NCBI GenBank assembly: GCA_919902625.1
Contig: CAKKRO010000136.1
Span: forward strand, 24,700 to 35,004
Reading direction: 5' to 3'
From: Nitrosomonadaceae bacterium
Lineage (GTDB): Bacteria > Pseudomonadota > Gammaproteobacteria > Burkholderiales > Nitrosomonadaceae
Length of the DNA: 10,305 bases
A program made the translations under genes and the position numbers. Positions within the stretch are counted from its first letter, which is position 1, and the number at the start of each line of letters is the position of its first letter. Positions 1-6,498 of the stretch are shown piece by piece. The notes below the pieces were generated by a model that saw only the letters and a program-made list of their open reading frames with translations, searched no databases and was not told the DNA's origin.

Positions 1-143
1 GCTTCATACATGCTCCAGGACAGAAAAAGTAATGCTATGCAAGCAATAACAATTGCCACCAGGCGATGTTGCAATGATCGATGAGGGCGCACAACAACGC
101 GAGGAGATAGAATTTTTGGTTTTCTCTGAAAAAACTTTTTCAC
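1..143 (-). CDS. DUF6776-like membrane-anchored protein, 5' end only (partial)
   Basis: A minus-strand reading frame begins with GTG at 143 and is still open at the window edge, giving 47 codons. An in-frame TAG four codons upstream leaves GTG as the first usable start. The N-terminus is basic (MKKFFQRKPK), followed by a VVVRPH segment and then one hydrophobic helix at about residues 27-45 (motif IVIACIALLFLSW). This is the layout of a short cytoplasmic tail plus a membrane anchor. From memory, proteins with an R-x-VVVRPH lead and one N-terminal helix near argC, bactofilin and erpA genes in betaproteobacteria belong to the DUF6776 family, whose periplasmic part is usually coiled coil. That family call is inference, because only the anchor is visible. 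No clear Shine-Dalgarno sequence is seen. The gene could be co-transcribed with argC or use the weak promoter at 244-274. Confidence 0.55.
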   Translation of the reverse strand, partial: MKKFFQRKPKILSPRVVVRPHRSLQHRLVAIVIACIALLFLSWSMYE

Positions 144-180
144 CTGAAGCGCGCTCTATATCTATCGATTAAGAATCATT

Positions 181-211
181 TGTCTGGATAGGATCTCTAA
201 ATAACCAGACA
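181..211. repeat. 7-bp inverted repeat in the leader of the left-edge gene
   Basis: TGTCTGG (181-187) and CCAGACA (205-211) are perfect inverted copies separated by 17 nt. They lie between argC and the left-edge gene. The pair could be an operator or a weak RNA stem, but it could also be chance. No U-tract follows on the minus strand, so it is not an intrinsic terminator. Confidence 0.25.
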
Positions 212-243
212 TGGTTTATACCGGGCAAGTTGAGGAATTTTGC

Positions 244-274
244 AGTATAAGTATTCTATTCTAACCAAGGTCAA
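244..274 (-). promoter_or_regulatory. possible sigma-70 promoter for the left-edge gene
   Basis: On the minus strand TTGACC (269-274) is followed after 19 nt by TATACT (244-249). The hexamers are good but the spacer is longer than the usual 17 nt. Transcription would begin near 237 and give a leader of about 95 nt containing the inverted repeat at 181-211. It lies just downstream of the argC stop, so it could let the left-edge gene be transcribed separately. Confidence 0.3.
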
Positions 275-341
275 AAATGCTGAAACAATTACAATTGCTT
301 AAATCATTATTAGATCTGATCCATGAAAAATAAGAGGAATC

Positions 342-1370
342 TTAAGGTAACAGTGGAACCTGATTAATACCCATAGTCTCAGGTAGCCCAAACATGATAT
401 TCATATTCTGTATGGCTTGTCCTGCAGCACCTTTTACCAGATTATCGGTTACCGATAATATCACGACAATATCGTTGTTTTGAGGTTGATGTACTGCAAT
501 GCGGCAAATGTTGGAACCACGGACAGAGCGGGTTTCAGGATGTTTTCCCGCAGGCAGCACATCAACAAAAGCCTCCTCCAGATAACGTTTCTCGTATAGC
601 GCTTGCAAATCTATCTGGCGGGTCAGTCTGGCGTAGAGTGTAGCATGGATGCCCCGAATCATAGGGACAAGATGCGGAACAAATGTCAGACTAACCGGCC
701 GCTTGGCAACATTGGAAAGTCCTTGTTTGATCTCGGGAAGATGCCGATGCCCTGGGACACCATAAGCCTTAAAATTATCAGACGCTTCAGCGTGCAATGT
801 ATGCACTTCAGCTTTCCTGCCCGCACCGGAGACTCCTGATTTTACATCCGCAATGAGGTAATCCATATCAATGACGCCGGCTTCTATTAGGGGCAGGAAG
901 CCAAGTTGCACTGCCGTCGGATAGCAGCCAGGGTTGGCAATCAGGCGCGCTTTCTTGACTTGCTCACGATTGATTTCGGGTAAACCGTATACCGCCTCAG
1001 CGACCAGATCAGGGCAGGCATGCTGCATGCCATACCATTTCTCCCATTCGGCGACATTCTTAATACGAAAATCAGCCGCCAGATCGATCACCTTAACACC
1101 TGCTTTAAGCAAGGATTCAGCCTGTTGCATCGCAATACCATTGGGTGTGGCGAAGAAAACAAGATCACATTGATTGAGTTTTGCATCGATCGGATCGCTG
1201 AATTTGAGATCAATATGTCCCCTCAGGTTAGTAAACAGCTCGGCGACACCCATGCCCGCTTCACTGCGAGATGTAATCGCCTTGATCCTTATTTTGGGGT
1301 GTTGCGCCAATAGCCGCAGTAATTCCACGCCTGTGTAACCTGTTCCACCAACAATGCCTACATTGATCAT
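342..1370 (-). CDS. argC: N-acetyl-gamma-glutamyl-phosphate reductase
   Basis: ArgC is a cytoplasmic enzyme that reduces N-acetylglutamyl-5-phosphate to N-acetylglutamate-5-semialdehyde with NADPH, the third step of arginine biosynthesis. The 342-residue protein has the expected length. It begins MINVGIVGGTGYTGVELLRL, the Gly-rich NADP-binding turn. The active-site cysteine is C149 in NPGCYPTA, followed by SGVSGAGRKAE (about 178-188) and the GHRHLPEI motif with the conserved histidines (207-214). The frame is open further upstream to 1550, but ATG at 1370 is the start. It begins the conserved fold and is preceded by AGGAGT (1375-1380), and the upstream extension only overlaps rpsI in another frame. 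A terminator separates it from rpsI, so it probably has its own promoter. A TATACT lies just after the terminator U-tract, but I see no convincing -35. Confidence 0.96.
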   Translation of the reverse strand: MINVGIVGGTGYTGVELLRLLAQHPKIRIKAITSRSEAGMGVAELFTNLRGHIDLKFSDPIDAKLNQCDLVFFATPNGIAMQQAESLLKAGVKVIDLAADFRIKNVAEWEKWYGMQHACPDLVAEAVYGLPEINREQVKKARLIANPGCYPTAVQLGFLPLIEAGVIDMDYLIADVKSGVSGAGRKAEVHTLHAEASDNFKAYGVPGHRHLPEIKQGLSNVAKRPVSLTFVPHLVPMIRGIHATLYARLTRQIDLQALYEKRYLEEAFVDVLPAGKHPETRSVRGSNICRIAVHQPQNNDIVVILSVTDNLVKGAAGQAIQNMNIMFGLPETMGINQVPLLP

Positions 1371-1419
1371 CGTGACTCCTATTGTTTTTTCAGCAGGTGT
1401 ATTTGTCCAGTATAAAATA

Positions 1420-1449
1420 AAAAAGCCGCCTGGGATAAGGCGGCTTTTT
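1420..1449 (-). terminator. rho-independent terminator after rpsI
   Basis: AAAAAGCCGCC (1420-1430) and GGCGGCTTTTT (1439-1449) pair perfectly over 11 bp around an 8-nt loop. Read on the minus strand, the stem is followed by a T-rich run (TTTTTTATTTTATA). It lies between the rpsI stop (1474) and the argC start (1370), so it ends the rplM-rpsI transcript. The plus-strand side also ends in five Ts. Confidence 0.9.
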
Positions 1450-1473
1450 GATATTCCAATACGAATAAAAAAA

Positions 1474-1866
1474 TTATCGTTTAGAGAATTGTTTGCGTCG
1501 CCGCGCCTTACGCAAGCCAACTTTCTTTCTCTCAACTTCCCGTGCGTCACGGGTAACCAGACCGGCTTTGCTTAATACGGGTTTCAGTGTTGCATCATAA
1601 TCAATCAGTGCGCGGGTAATGCCATGACGCACAGCGCCGGCTTGACCTGATTCGCCACCGCCATGAATGTTTACCATGATATCAAATGATGCGGCATTAT
1701 TTGTTAATTCGAGCGGCTGCCTTACAATCATACGACCAGTCTTGCGTGAGAAATAATCATCAATCGGCTTGTTATTAATGATGATGGAGCCTTTGCCCGG
1801 TTTAATAAAAACACGTGCGACAGAGCTTTTACGCCGGCCGGTTCCATAATTATATTGAGTGGTCAT
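1474..1866 (-). CDS. rpsI: 30S ribosomal protein S9
   Basis: S9 is a small-subunit protein whose C-terminal tail reaches the P-site tRNA. The 130-residue product has the family length. It carries the opening YNYGTGRRKSSVARV, the central NIHGGGESGQAGAVRHGI loop (about residues 66-83), and the basic tail ending in KARRRKQFSKR. The ATG at 1866 lies 3 nt after the rplM stop, so the two are translated from one mRNA, as is usual for this pair. The terminator at 1420-1449 follows. Nothing is unusual about the gene. Confidence 0.98.
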   Translation of the reverse strand: MTTQYNYGTGRRKSSVARVFIKPGKGSIIINNKPIDDYFSRKTGRMIVRQPLELTNNAASFDIMVNIHGGGESGQAGAVRHGITRALIDYDATLKPVLSKAGLVTRDAREVERKKVGLRKARRRKQFSKR

Positions 1867-1869
1867 AAA

Positions 1870-2304
1870 TTAAATTCTAACTTCAAGTGGTTTGGGTTGT
1901 TGGGCGGCATGTGGATGCATATCACCGGCATATACCTTCAGTTTCTTTAACATGGCGTATCCCAACGGTCCTTTGGGCAACATTCCTTTGACTGCTTTTT
2001 CAAGCGGACGCCCTGGAAAACGCGCGTGCATTTTCTTAAAATTGGTTGCGTAAATTCCGCCTGGATAACCGGTGTGGCGATAATAAATTTTATCGTCCAT
2101 TTTATTGCCAGTCACACGCAACTTGTCGACATTAACCACGATGATATAGTCACCGGTATCAACATGAGGTGTATAAATGGGCTTGTGTTTGCCACGTAAA
2201 CGATGTGCAATTAACGAAGCAAGGCGACCCAGTACTTTATCGGTCGCGTCAATGACAAACCAATCATGACTTACTTCGTGTGGTTTGGCTGAAAATGTTT
2301 TCAC
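1870..2304 (-). CDS. rplM: 50S ribosomal protein L13 (GTG start)
   Basis: L13 is an early-assembly large-subunit protein. The 144-residue product opens with KTFSAKPHEVSHDWFVIDA and contains KVLGRLAS, LRGKHKPIYTPHVDTGDYI, YYRHTGYPGG and MLPKGPLG, all conserved in the family. The frame can be read up to an ATG at 2361, adding 19 residues. The GTG at 2304 fits better for three reasons: family members begin exactly there, an AGGACAGG Shine-Dalgarno-like stretch precedes it, and the promoter -10 (2340-2345) lies inside the supposed extension, so the upstream ATG would not be on the mRNA. It is the first gene of the rplM-rpsI operon. Confidence 0.96.
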   Translation of the reverse strand: MKTFSAKPHEVSHDWFVIDATDKVLGRLASLIAHRLRGKHKPIYTPHVDTGDYIIVVNVDKLRVTGNKMDDKIYYRHTGYPGGIYATNFKKMHARFPGRPLEKAVKGMLPKGPLGYAMLKKLKVYAGDMHPHAAQQPKPLEVRI

Positions 2305-2339
2305 GAAAACCTGTCCTGCGTATTCAAAGAGAGCCGCGA

Positions 2340-2368
2340 ATTCTATGCTAGACATGAACAAAAGTCAA
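2340..2368 (-). promoter_or_regulatory. sigma-70 promoter of rplM-rpsI
   Basis: On the minus strand TTGACT (2363-2368) is followed by exactly 17 nt and TAGAAT (2340-2345). Each hexamer matches the consensus at five of six positions with optimal spacing. Transcription would start near 2333, giving a leader of about 29 nt before the GTG at 2304. That is too short to hold a folded regulatory leader of any size. Confidence 0.75.
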
Positions 2369-2446
2369 ATATAGAACCGGTTATTTTGCACCGTGTTGCA
2401 GTTTGGTTTCAAACTGAAGTTACAAAGCGTTATATTTAGAGGATGA

Positions 2447-2474
2447 TGGATTTTAAGTGAATCGCCGTTATAAT
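2447..2474 (+). promoter_or_regulatory. possible glnS promoter
   Basis: A perfect TATAAT is at 2469-2474, with a poor -35 candidate TGGATT at 2447-2452. Transcription from about 2481 would give a leader of roughly 100 nt ahead of glnS. The leader contains short palindromic stretches such as CATCATGATG, but I see no known riboswitch or T-box pattern. Support rests mainly on the -10 element and the divergent layout with rplM. Confidence 0.4.
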
Positions 2475-2581
2475 CTGTCGCAAAACATCATGATGACATC
2501 AGAGCGATCATACTGCTGATCACTGAATCCGATGAACAGTATTTTACAGTAACGTATCAATCACCTTCCGAGAGACATGCT

Positions 2582-4288
2582 TTGAAAGAAAAATCTGAAA
2601 CTAATTTGCCAATTGAGTCAGTGCCTTCCAATTTTATTCGCAATATCATTGACGAAGATAGCCGTACCGGTAAATGGGGCGGGCGCGTAGAAACGCGATT
2701 TCCGCCGGAACCGAATGGTTACTTGCATATTGGTCATGCCAAGAGTATTTGTCTTAATTTTGGCATAGCGCATGATTATGCCGGGGTATGTCATTTACGT
2801 TTTGACGATACCAATCCTGAGAAGGAAGCGCAGGAGTATGTCGATTCGATTTGTGACAGCGTATCCTGGCTGGGTTTTGATTGGGGCAAACATCTTTATT
2901 ATTCCTCCGATTATTTTGACCAGCTCTATGAATTTGCAGAATATCTGATCAATCAGGGAAAGGCGTATATCGAAAGTCTTTCGGCGGATGAAATCCGTGA
3001 AATGCGCGGCACGCTGACCAGTCCCGGTAAAAACAGTCCTTACCGGGATCGTCCGATCGCGGAAAACCTGGATTTGTTCCGGCGCATGAAAGCCGGTGAG
3101 TTTCCGGACGGCCAATATGTGTTGCGCGCCAAGATCGATATGGCTTCCCCCAACATCAACCTGCGCGACCCGGTGATTTACCGTATCCGCCACGTGCACC
3201 ATCAGCGCACTGGCAACCAATGGTGTATATATCCCATGTACGACTATACGCATTGCATTTCCGATGCACTGGAAAAGATCACACACTCCTTGTGCACGCT
3301 GGAATTTGAAGATCACCGGCCACTGTATGACTGGGTGCTGGATCAGTTGGCGGATAAAGTGCCGTGCCATCCGCAGCAAATCGAATTCGCCCGTCTCAAT
3401 CTGACGTATACCGTCATGAGCAAACGCAAATTGATCGAACTGGTGGAAAGCGGGCTGGTGGATGGATGGGATGATCCCCGGTTGAGCACGCTGGCGGGCG
3501 TGCGCCGCCGGGGGTTTACACCGCGTTCGATCCGCTTGTTTGCCGAGCGGATCGGTATCAGTAAAGCGGATTCCTGGATCGATATGAGCATTCTGGAAGA
3601 TTGCCTGCGTGAAGATCTGAATGAACGTGCAGCGCGCCGAATTGCCGTGCTGAAGCCGCTGAAGCTGATCATTGATAATTACCCGGAGGGTCGGCAAGAA
3701 GACTGCTTTGCCCCCAATCACCCGCAAAAGCCGGAATGGGGAAAACGTGTGATCCCGTTCTCCAGGACGCTCTATATTGAACAGGATGATTTCATGGAAG
3801 TGCCTGCCAAAGGTTACTTCCGCCTCTCGCCCGGCGCTGAAGTGCGGCTGCGCTATGCGTTTATCGTCAAATGCGTGCACGTGGATAAAAATGCGCAAGG
3901 TGAAATCGAAGCCATCCATTGCACCTACGATCCCGATACCAAAAGCGGAACTCCCGGCGCGGAAAGCCGCAAAGTCAAAGGCAATATTCACTGGTTATCC
4001 GCCCAACATGCGCAACCGGCGGAAATACGCCTGTACGACCGTTTGTTCACAGATCCTTACCCGGACAGCGGAGACAAGGATTATAAAACATCGTTGAATC
4101 CCGGCTCGAAAGAAATAATAACTGCCTATCTGGAACAATCTCTTAGCGACGCGCAGCCCGAACAATGCTTTCAGTTTGAACGCAACGGCTATTTCATTGC
4201 GGATCGTGTCGACATGAACTCCGGCAAGCCGGTGTTTAACCGCGCCGTGACCTTGCGCGATTCGTGGGGGAAAGCTGCGGGTGTTTAG
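2582..4288 (+). CDS. glnS: glutaminyl-tRNA synthetase (TTG start)
   Basis: This class I synthetase charges tRNA(Gln) with glutamine using ATP in the cytoplasm. The 568-residue protein is slightly longer than E. coli GlnRS (554). It carries FPPEPNGYLHIGHAK with the HIGH signature at residues 49-52, and VMSKR at 278-282, the GlnRS form of the KMSKS loop. RFDDTNPEKE and the anticodon-binding C-terminal beta-barrels follow. The start appears to be TTG at 2582. The nearby ATG at 2577 is out of frame and reads ATG-CTT-TGA. No in-frame ATG exists back to the in-frame stop at 2471, and the family motif begins about 18 codons later. A purine-rich CGAGAGA precedes it at 8-12 nt. The gene is single, and no clear terminator is seen after it. 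Confidence 0.96.
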   Translation: MKEKSETNLPIESVPSNFIRNIIDEDSRTGKWGGRVETRFPPEPNGYLHIGHAKSICLNFGIAHDYAGVCHLRFDDTNPEKEAQEYVDSICDSVSWLGFDWGKHLYYSSDYFDQLYEFAEYLINQGKAYIESLSADEIREMRGTLTSPGKNSPYRDRPIAENLDLFRRMKAGEFPDGQYVLRAKIDMASPNINLRDPVIYRIRHVHHQRTGNQWCIYPMYDYTHCISDALEKITHSLCTLEFEDHRPLYDWVLDQLADKVPCHPQQIEFARLNLTYTVMSKRKLIELVESGLVDGWDDPRLSTLAGVRRRGFTPRSIRLFAERIGISKADSWIDMSILEDCLREDLNERAARRIAVLKPLKLIIDNYPEGRQEDCFAPNHPQKPEWGKRVIPFSRTLYIEQDDFMEVPAKGYFRLSPGAEVRLRYAFIVKCVHVDKNAQGEIEAIHCTYDPDTKSGTPGAESRKVKGNIHWLSAQHAQPAEIRLYDRLFTDPYPDSGDKDYKTSLNPGSKEIITAYLEQSLSDAQPEQCFQFERNGYFIADRVDMNSGKPVFNRAVTLRDSWGKAAGV

Positions 4289-4303
4289 CCAATTGACCGC
4301 ATT

Positions 4304-4533
4304 GTGATCGCGCTATCCAGAAATCAAGCTGGCGGTATTGTTCAGCGTATTGAAGATAAAAGGCCAGACACTATCGATCTTTTGATTCAGGATCTGGATC
4401 TGCAAGACATATTAGTTCTTAACCTGACCAGAGCCGTACAACTGAGTGTCGACACCGGTAGCCATATCATCAGTACGACCAACGACAGACCATGGGTGAA
4501 GTTTTTACAACACTGAATAAACTGGATGCCATC
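4304..4533 (+). pseudogene. remnant of a DUF86-type HepT (HEPN) toxin gene, frameshifted and truncated
   Basis: Starting 15 nt after glnS, and in the same frame, a GTG-started reading frame encodes 70 residues. It includes VQRIEDKRPDTIDLLIQD and then QDILVLNLTRAVQLSVDTGS, followed by HIIS. This closely resembles the HEPN/DUF86 HepT pattern (QDxxVLNLxRAxxxxxDxxxHII). The frame then drifts and stops at 4516. The neighbouring frame from the ATG at 4492 reads MGEVFTTLNKLDAIT, the segment that normally follows in DUF86 proteins. One lost base near 4490 would join the two. Homology stops at about 4533, exactly where the convergent mntA ends, so the C-terminal half with the RNase RX4HXY motif is missing. 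It is therefore a dead toxin gene. No partner mntA of the same type is visible. The identification is from motif memory, and the first 15 or so residues are not recognisable. Confidence 0.65.
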
Positions 4534-4843
4534 ACTCCCGCACCACGACATAATTCTTCAGTATTTCTTGATGAAATGCATCAGGCAGCCGTGCCCAATC
4601 ACGCGCTTCAATCAAAATGGGAATATTGGATTCGCGCAATGCTTGTAAGAAGGCATCCAGATGCTCCAGCGGGATCGGACTCAAATCCGGTGAGCGTAAC
4701 ACCAAATCAAGATCACTGGCTTCGTGGGCATCGCCATTGACCCGGGAACCATAAGCCCATGCGGTCACCGCTGGTAAATGAGCAGCCAACAATTCCACCA
4801 GTCGTTTACGATCTTGTTCGCGCAAGATGAGTTGATGCATCAT
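4532..4843 (-). CDS. mntA: MntA-type minimal nucleotidyltransferase, antitoxin
   Basis: The 103-residue protein is a minimal nucleotidyltransferase. It carries AYGSRVNGDAHEASDLDL, in which G32-S33 is followed after ten residues by D44-L-D46. This is exactly the GSX10DXD signature of MntA antitoxins, with DLD as metal-binding acidic residues. In characterised HepT/MntA pairs the enzyme adds AMP to a tyrosine of HepT and blocks its RNase activity; the same role here is inferred. The start ATG overlaps the hepT stop (ATGA, 4840-4843), which implies translational coupling. A second ATG follows immediately at 4840. The 3' end meets the HepT remnant tail to tail with no visible terminator between them. 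It could equally be annotated as a nucleotidyltransferase-domain protein of HI0073 type. Confidence 0.9.
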   Translation of the reverse strand: MMHQLILREQDRKRLVELLAAHLPAVTAWAYGSRVNGDAHEASDLDLVLRSPDLSPIPLEHLDAFLQALRESNIPILIEARDWARLPDAFHQEILKNYVVVRE

Positions 4844-5256
4844 GGTTGCTGAATCACTTCGTTGATGCGACGGGCATCCAGAATGAATTGAGGCAACAGC
4901 GCCAGGGTTTGGTTGATAAAGCCTTCGCCATAGTCATGCGCCGTATCATTGCGGTTATCGCGATAGATCAGCCAGCATTCGGCTTCCTCAAGCGTAATCA
5001 AGCCATGCTTGGCGGCTTGGCGAAAAACATCTTTGAATATGAGTTGATCGACTTGTTTGCTGGAAGCGAAATAAGGTTTCAGACGTTTCTTCAGCAACTT
5101 ACCGGTCTGTTCCAGAATGATTTCAAATTCCTTGACACAAGCTGCGCAATAAATATCGTACGCCACACTATCTTGCGGCTGCTGATTCAGATTCTCAAAA
5201 GCCTGGCTCAATGTGGCAATGCAGCGGGCAAAATAATCCGTATTCAGTTGGTTCAT
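4840..5256 (-). CDS. hepT: HepT toxin, HI0074-type HEPN (nucleotidyltransferase substrate-binding) protein
   Basis: The 138-residue, mostly helical protein carries YRDNRNDTAHDYGEGF near the end. R102, H107 and Y109 form RX4HXY, the catalytic RNase and tyrosine-modification motif of HEPN toxins. The middle (CVKEFEIILEQTGKLLKKRL, about 40-59) is typical of the HI0074 / nucleotidyltransferase substrate-binding family. It probably cleaves RNA when free and is held inactive by the MntA encoded next to it (4-nt overlap); this is inference from the family. I chose ATG at 5256, 7 nt after the upstream gene's stop. An alternative TTG at 5274 adds six residues and would overlap that gene. Ribosome-binding signals are weak for both, so translation may be coupled to the gene upstream. 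The catalytic residues are intact, unlike in the nearby remnant. Confidence 0.88.
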   Translation of the reverse strand: MNQLNTDYFARCIATLSQAFENLNQQPQDSVAYDIYCAACVKEFEIILEQTGKLLKKRLKPYFASSKQVDQLIFKDVFRQAAKHGLITLEEAECWLIYRDNRNDTAHDYGEGFINQTLALLPQFILDARRINEVIQQP

Positions 5257-5263
5257 GGCGAAC

Positions 5264-5881
5264 TCAATCTCCAAATGCAGTTTTCCAGCGTTTCGTTGGG
5301 TTCGTGAATTTTACTTGAGCCGCATCGAAGCGATCTGGATGATAAGGAAAATAGTTTTTCACATGACCCTCGAGCCAACTTGTTGTTTCCTTGTATTCTC
5401 TGCTCTTCGGATGTGCAAGTGTTTCCAGCAGTCTTTCAAATCCGGGGATGCCGCCACAATCCTCCGGCGGGCAGGCATTCTCTCCCGCCATGCACACAGG
5501 GTATTTTACTGAGGGCTCTTTCAGCAAAATACCTTCAAGCAGAACCTCATGTTGCCAACTATCGCCAAAGTCATAGTCATAAGCTACGGCATCGCCTGGT
5601 TTATCAAAGTAATCTGCAATCGGAACTTCCCATCCAGCCAGAACATCGCGGCCGATGCCGGTATCAGTATCAGGAATTCCAATTTCGATACTTTCCCTGC
5701 GATGCGGATTCTTGATTTGAAATGCATGCAAATGATAATCAAGCCAACCCATTGCATCCTGGATGGCCACATGCAAATCCCAAAAAGTGTAGTTCTCAGA
5801 CACCTGAATTCGCCGCCAGATAGCCGGCTCGATTCCCAAAAGGGTTACGCGGAATTGGTAAATCAGCTTGCGGGCGGCCAT
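5264..5881 (-). CDS. plasmid pRiA4b ORF-3 family protein
   Basis: The 205-residue protein matches the PRiA4_ORF3 family. It has the opening YQFRVTLLGIEPAIWRRIQV (about 8-27), FWDLHVAIQDAMGW (34-46), the core YDYDFGDSWQHEV (101-113), and CPPEDCGGIPGFERLLE (137-153). No biochemical function is established for the family; members are often found on plasmids and next to transposons or other accessory genes. ATG at 5881 is preceded by AGGAGT at ideal distance, which is better than the in-frame ATG at 5899. The stop lies 7 nt before the hepT ATG, so the gene is probably the first of a unit PRiA4-hepT-mntA. A TATACT at about 5919-5924 on the minus strand could be a -10, but I see no good -35. There are no membrane segments or signal peptide. 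Confidence 0.88.
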   Translation of the reverse strand: MAARKLIYQFRVTLLGIEPAIWRRIQVSENYTFWDLHVAIQDAMGWLDYHLHAFQIKNPHRRESIEIGIPDTDTGIGRDVLAGWEVPIADYFDKPGDAVAYDYDFGDSWQHEVLLEGILLKEPSVKYPVCMAGENACPPEDCGGIPGFERLLETLAHPKSREYKETTSWLEGHVKNYFPYHPDRFDAAQVKFTNPTKRWKTAFGD

Positions 5882-5999
5882 GCAATGACTCCTGAGCATT
5901 CTAAGGTTTAGTCAAAAAGTATAGTTTATATGAAGATGGTCACTTACCAGGAAATTATTGGCTGGAAGTTTGATGCAATGAGGAATTAACCAAAAAGTG

Positions 6000-6407
6000 C
6001 TATAAATGCATCAATAGGGGTACGACCCCTTTTCGCTTCTCTTGCGCGAAGAGTTTGGCAACCAGTTCACCCATATTGGCAATGAACCCTGCGAGCGTGG
6101 TGAAGTGCGGCTGATTGTCACCTGAGACGGCGATAAATAGAACGTTCTCACGGCATGCTGTTTCAATTTTACGGCTGCTGATTATGCCTCGGCTATAGGC
6201 CAGTAAAACAATTTTAATGAGAACAGCAGGGTCAAACGCCGAAGCGCCTTCGGAATCATTTTTATAACGTTTATGAAAGCCGGAGAGGTCTAGTTCTTGA
6301 TCAACCAGATGGCATAAGGCGAATTCAAAACTTCCCGGCAGTACCTGCCGATCAAAGTCGACTGGTAGAAATTTCAAGCCTTTATGGACCAGTTTGAAGC
6401 GCGCCAT
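6000..6407 (-). pseudogene. IS1182-like transposase, 5' fragment
   Basis: The first ~122 residues match the N-terminal part (DUF772 region) of IS1182-family DDE transposases: FKLVHKGLKFLPVDFDRQVL, FDPAVLIKIVLLAYSRGIIS, and SRKIETACRENVLFIAVSGD. Intact members run to about 450-500 residues with DDE catalytic motifs. Here homology ends after KLFAQ at about 6042. The frame then adds 13 unrelated residues and stops at 6000, so the whole catalytic part is gone. A GGGGG stretch precedes the ATG at 6407. This is a dead remnant left by deletion, not a functional gene. Confidence 0.85.
6016..6030. repeat. short perfect hairpin at the broken end of the IS
   Basis: AGGGGT (6016-6021) and ACCCCT (6025-6030) pair perfectly around ACG, and four Ts follow on the plus strand. 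It lies about 12 nt beyond the point where transposase homology stops. It may be a weak terminator for anything read rightward, or a trace of the deletion endpoint. Confidence 0.3.
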
Positions 6408-6498
6408 CTCGTCCCCCTTGTGTCTTATCCGATGGGAAGATTATGCCAGTTTCACGGCATAAGTTGATCGGGAAAATTGGGTTTTTCTACAGCCTCAA
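6042..6498 (-). mobile_element. 5' end of an IS1182-like insertion sequence
   Basis: The element is recognised from the transposase fragment. Its outer end is probably the GAGGCTGTAGAAAAAC stretch (plus 6481-6496), about 75-90 nt upstream of the transposase ATG. That would be a terminal inverted repeat, but the other end is missing, so the repeat cannot be verified here. The tip touches the crossover point of the neighbouring integron cassette. The inner boundary at about 6042 is where transposase homology ends. No target-site duplication can be checked because one end is lost. Confidence 0.6.

Noticed and set aside
1371..1550. 60-residue N-terminal extension of ArgC
   Set aside because: It overlaps rpsI and the terminator, has no family similarity, and ATG at 1370 has a good AGGAGT.
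2795..3991. Long minus-strand open frame (398 codons) antisense to glnS
   Set aside because: It is a shadow of glnS codon structure. The translated product has no recognisable motif, and the sense frame is an unambiguous GlnRS.
4846..5307. 153-codon plus-strand frame opposite hepT
   Set aside because: It is antisense to a gene with intact RX4HXY and a coupled partner. Its product shows no domain, and its start lies within the mntA/hepT junction.
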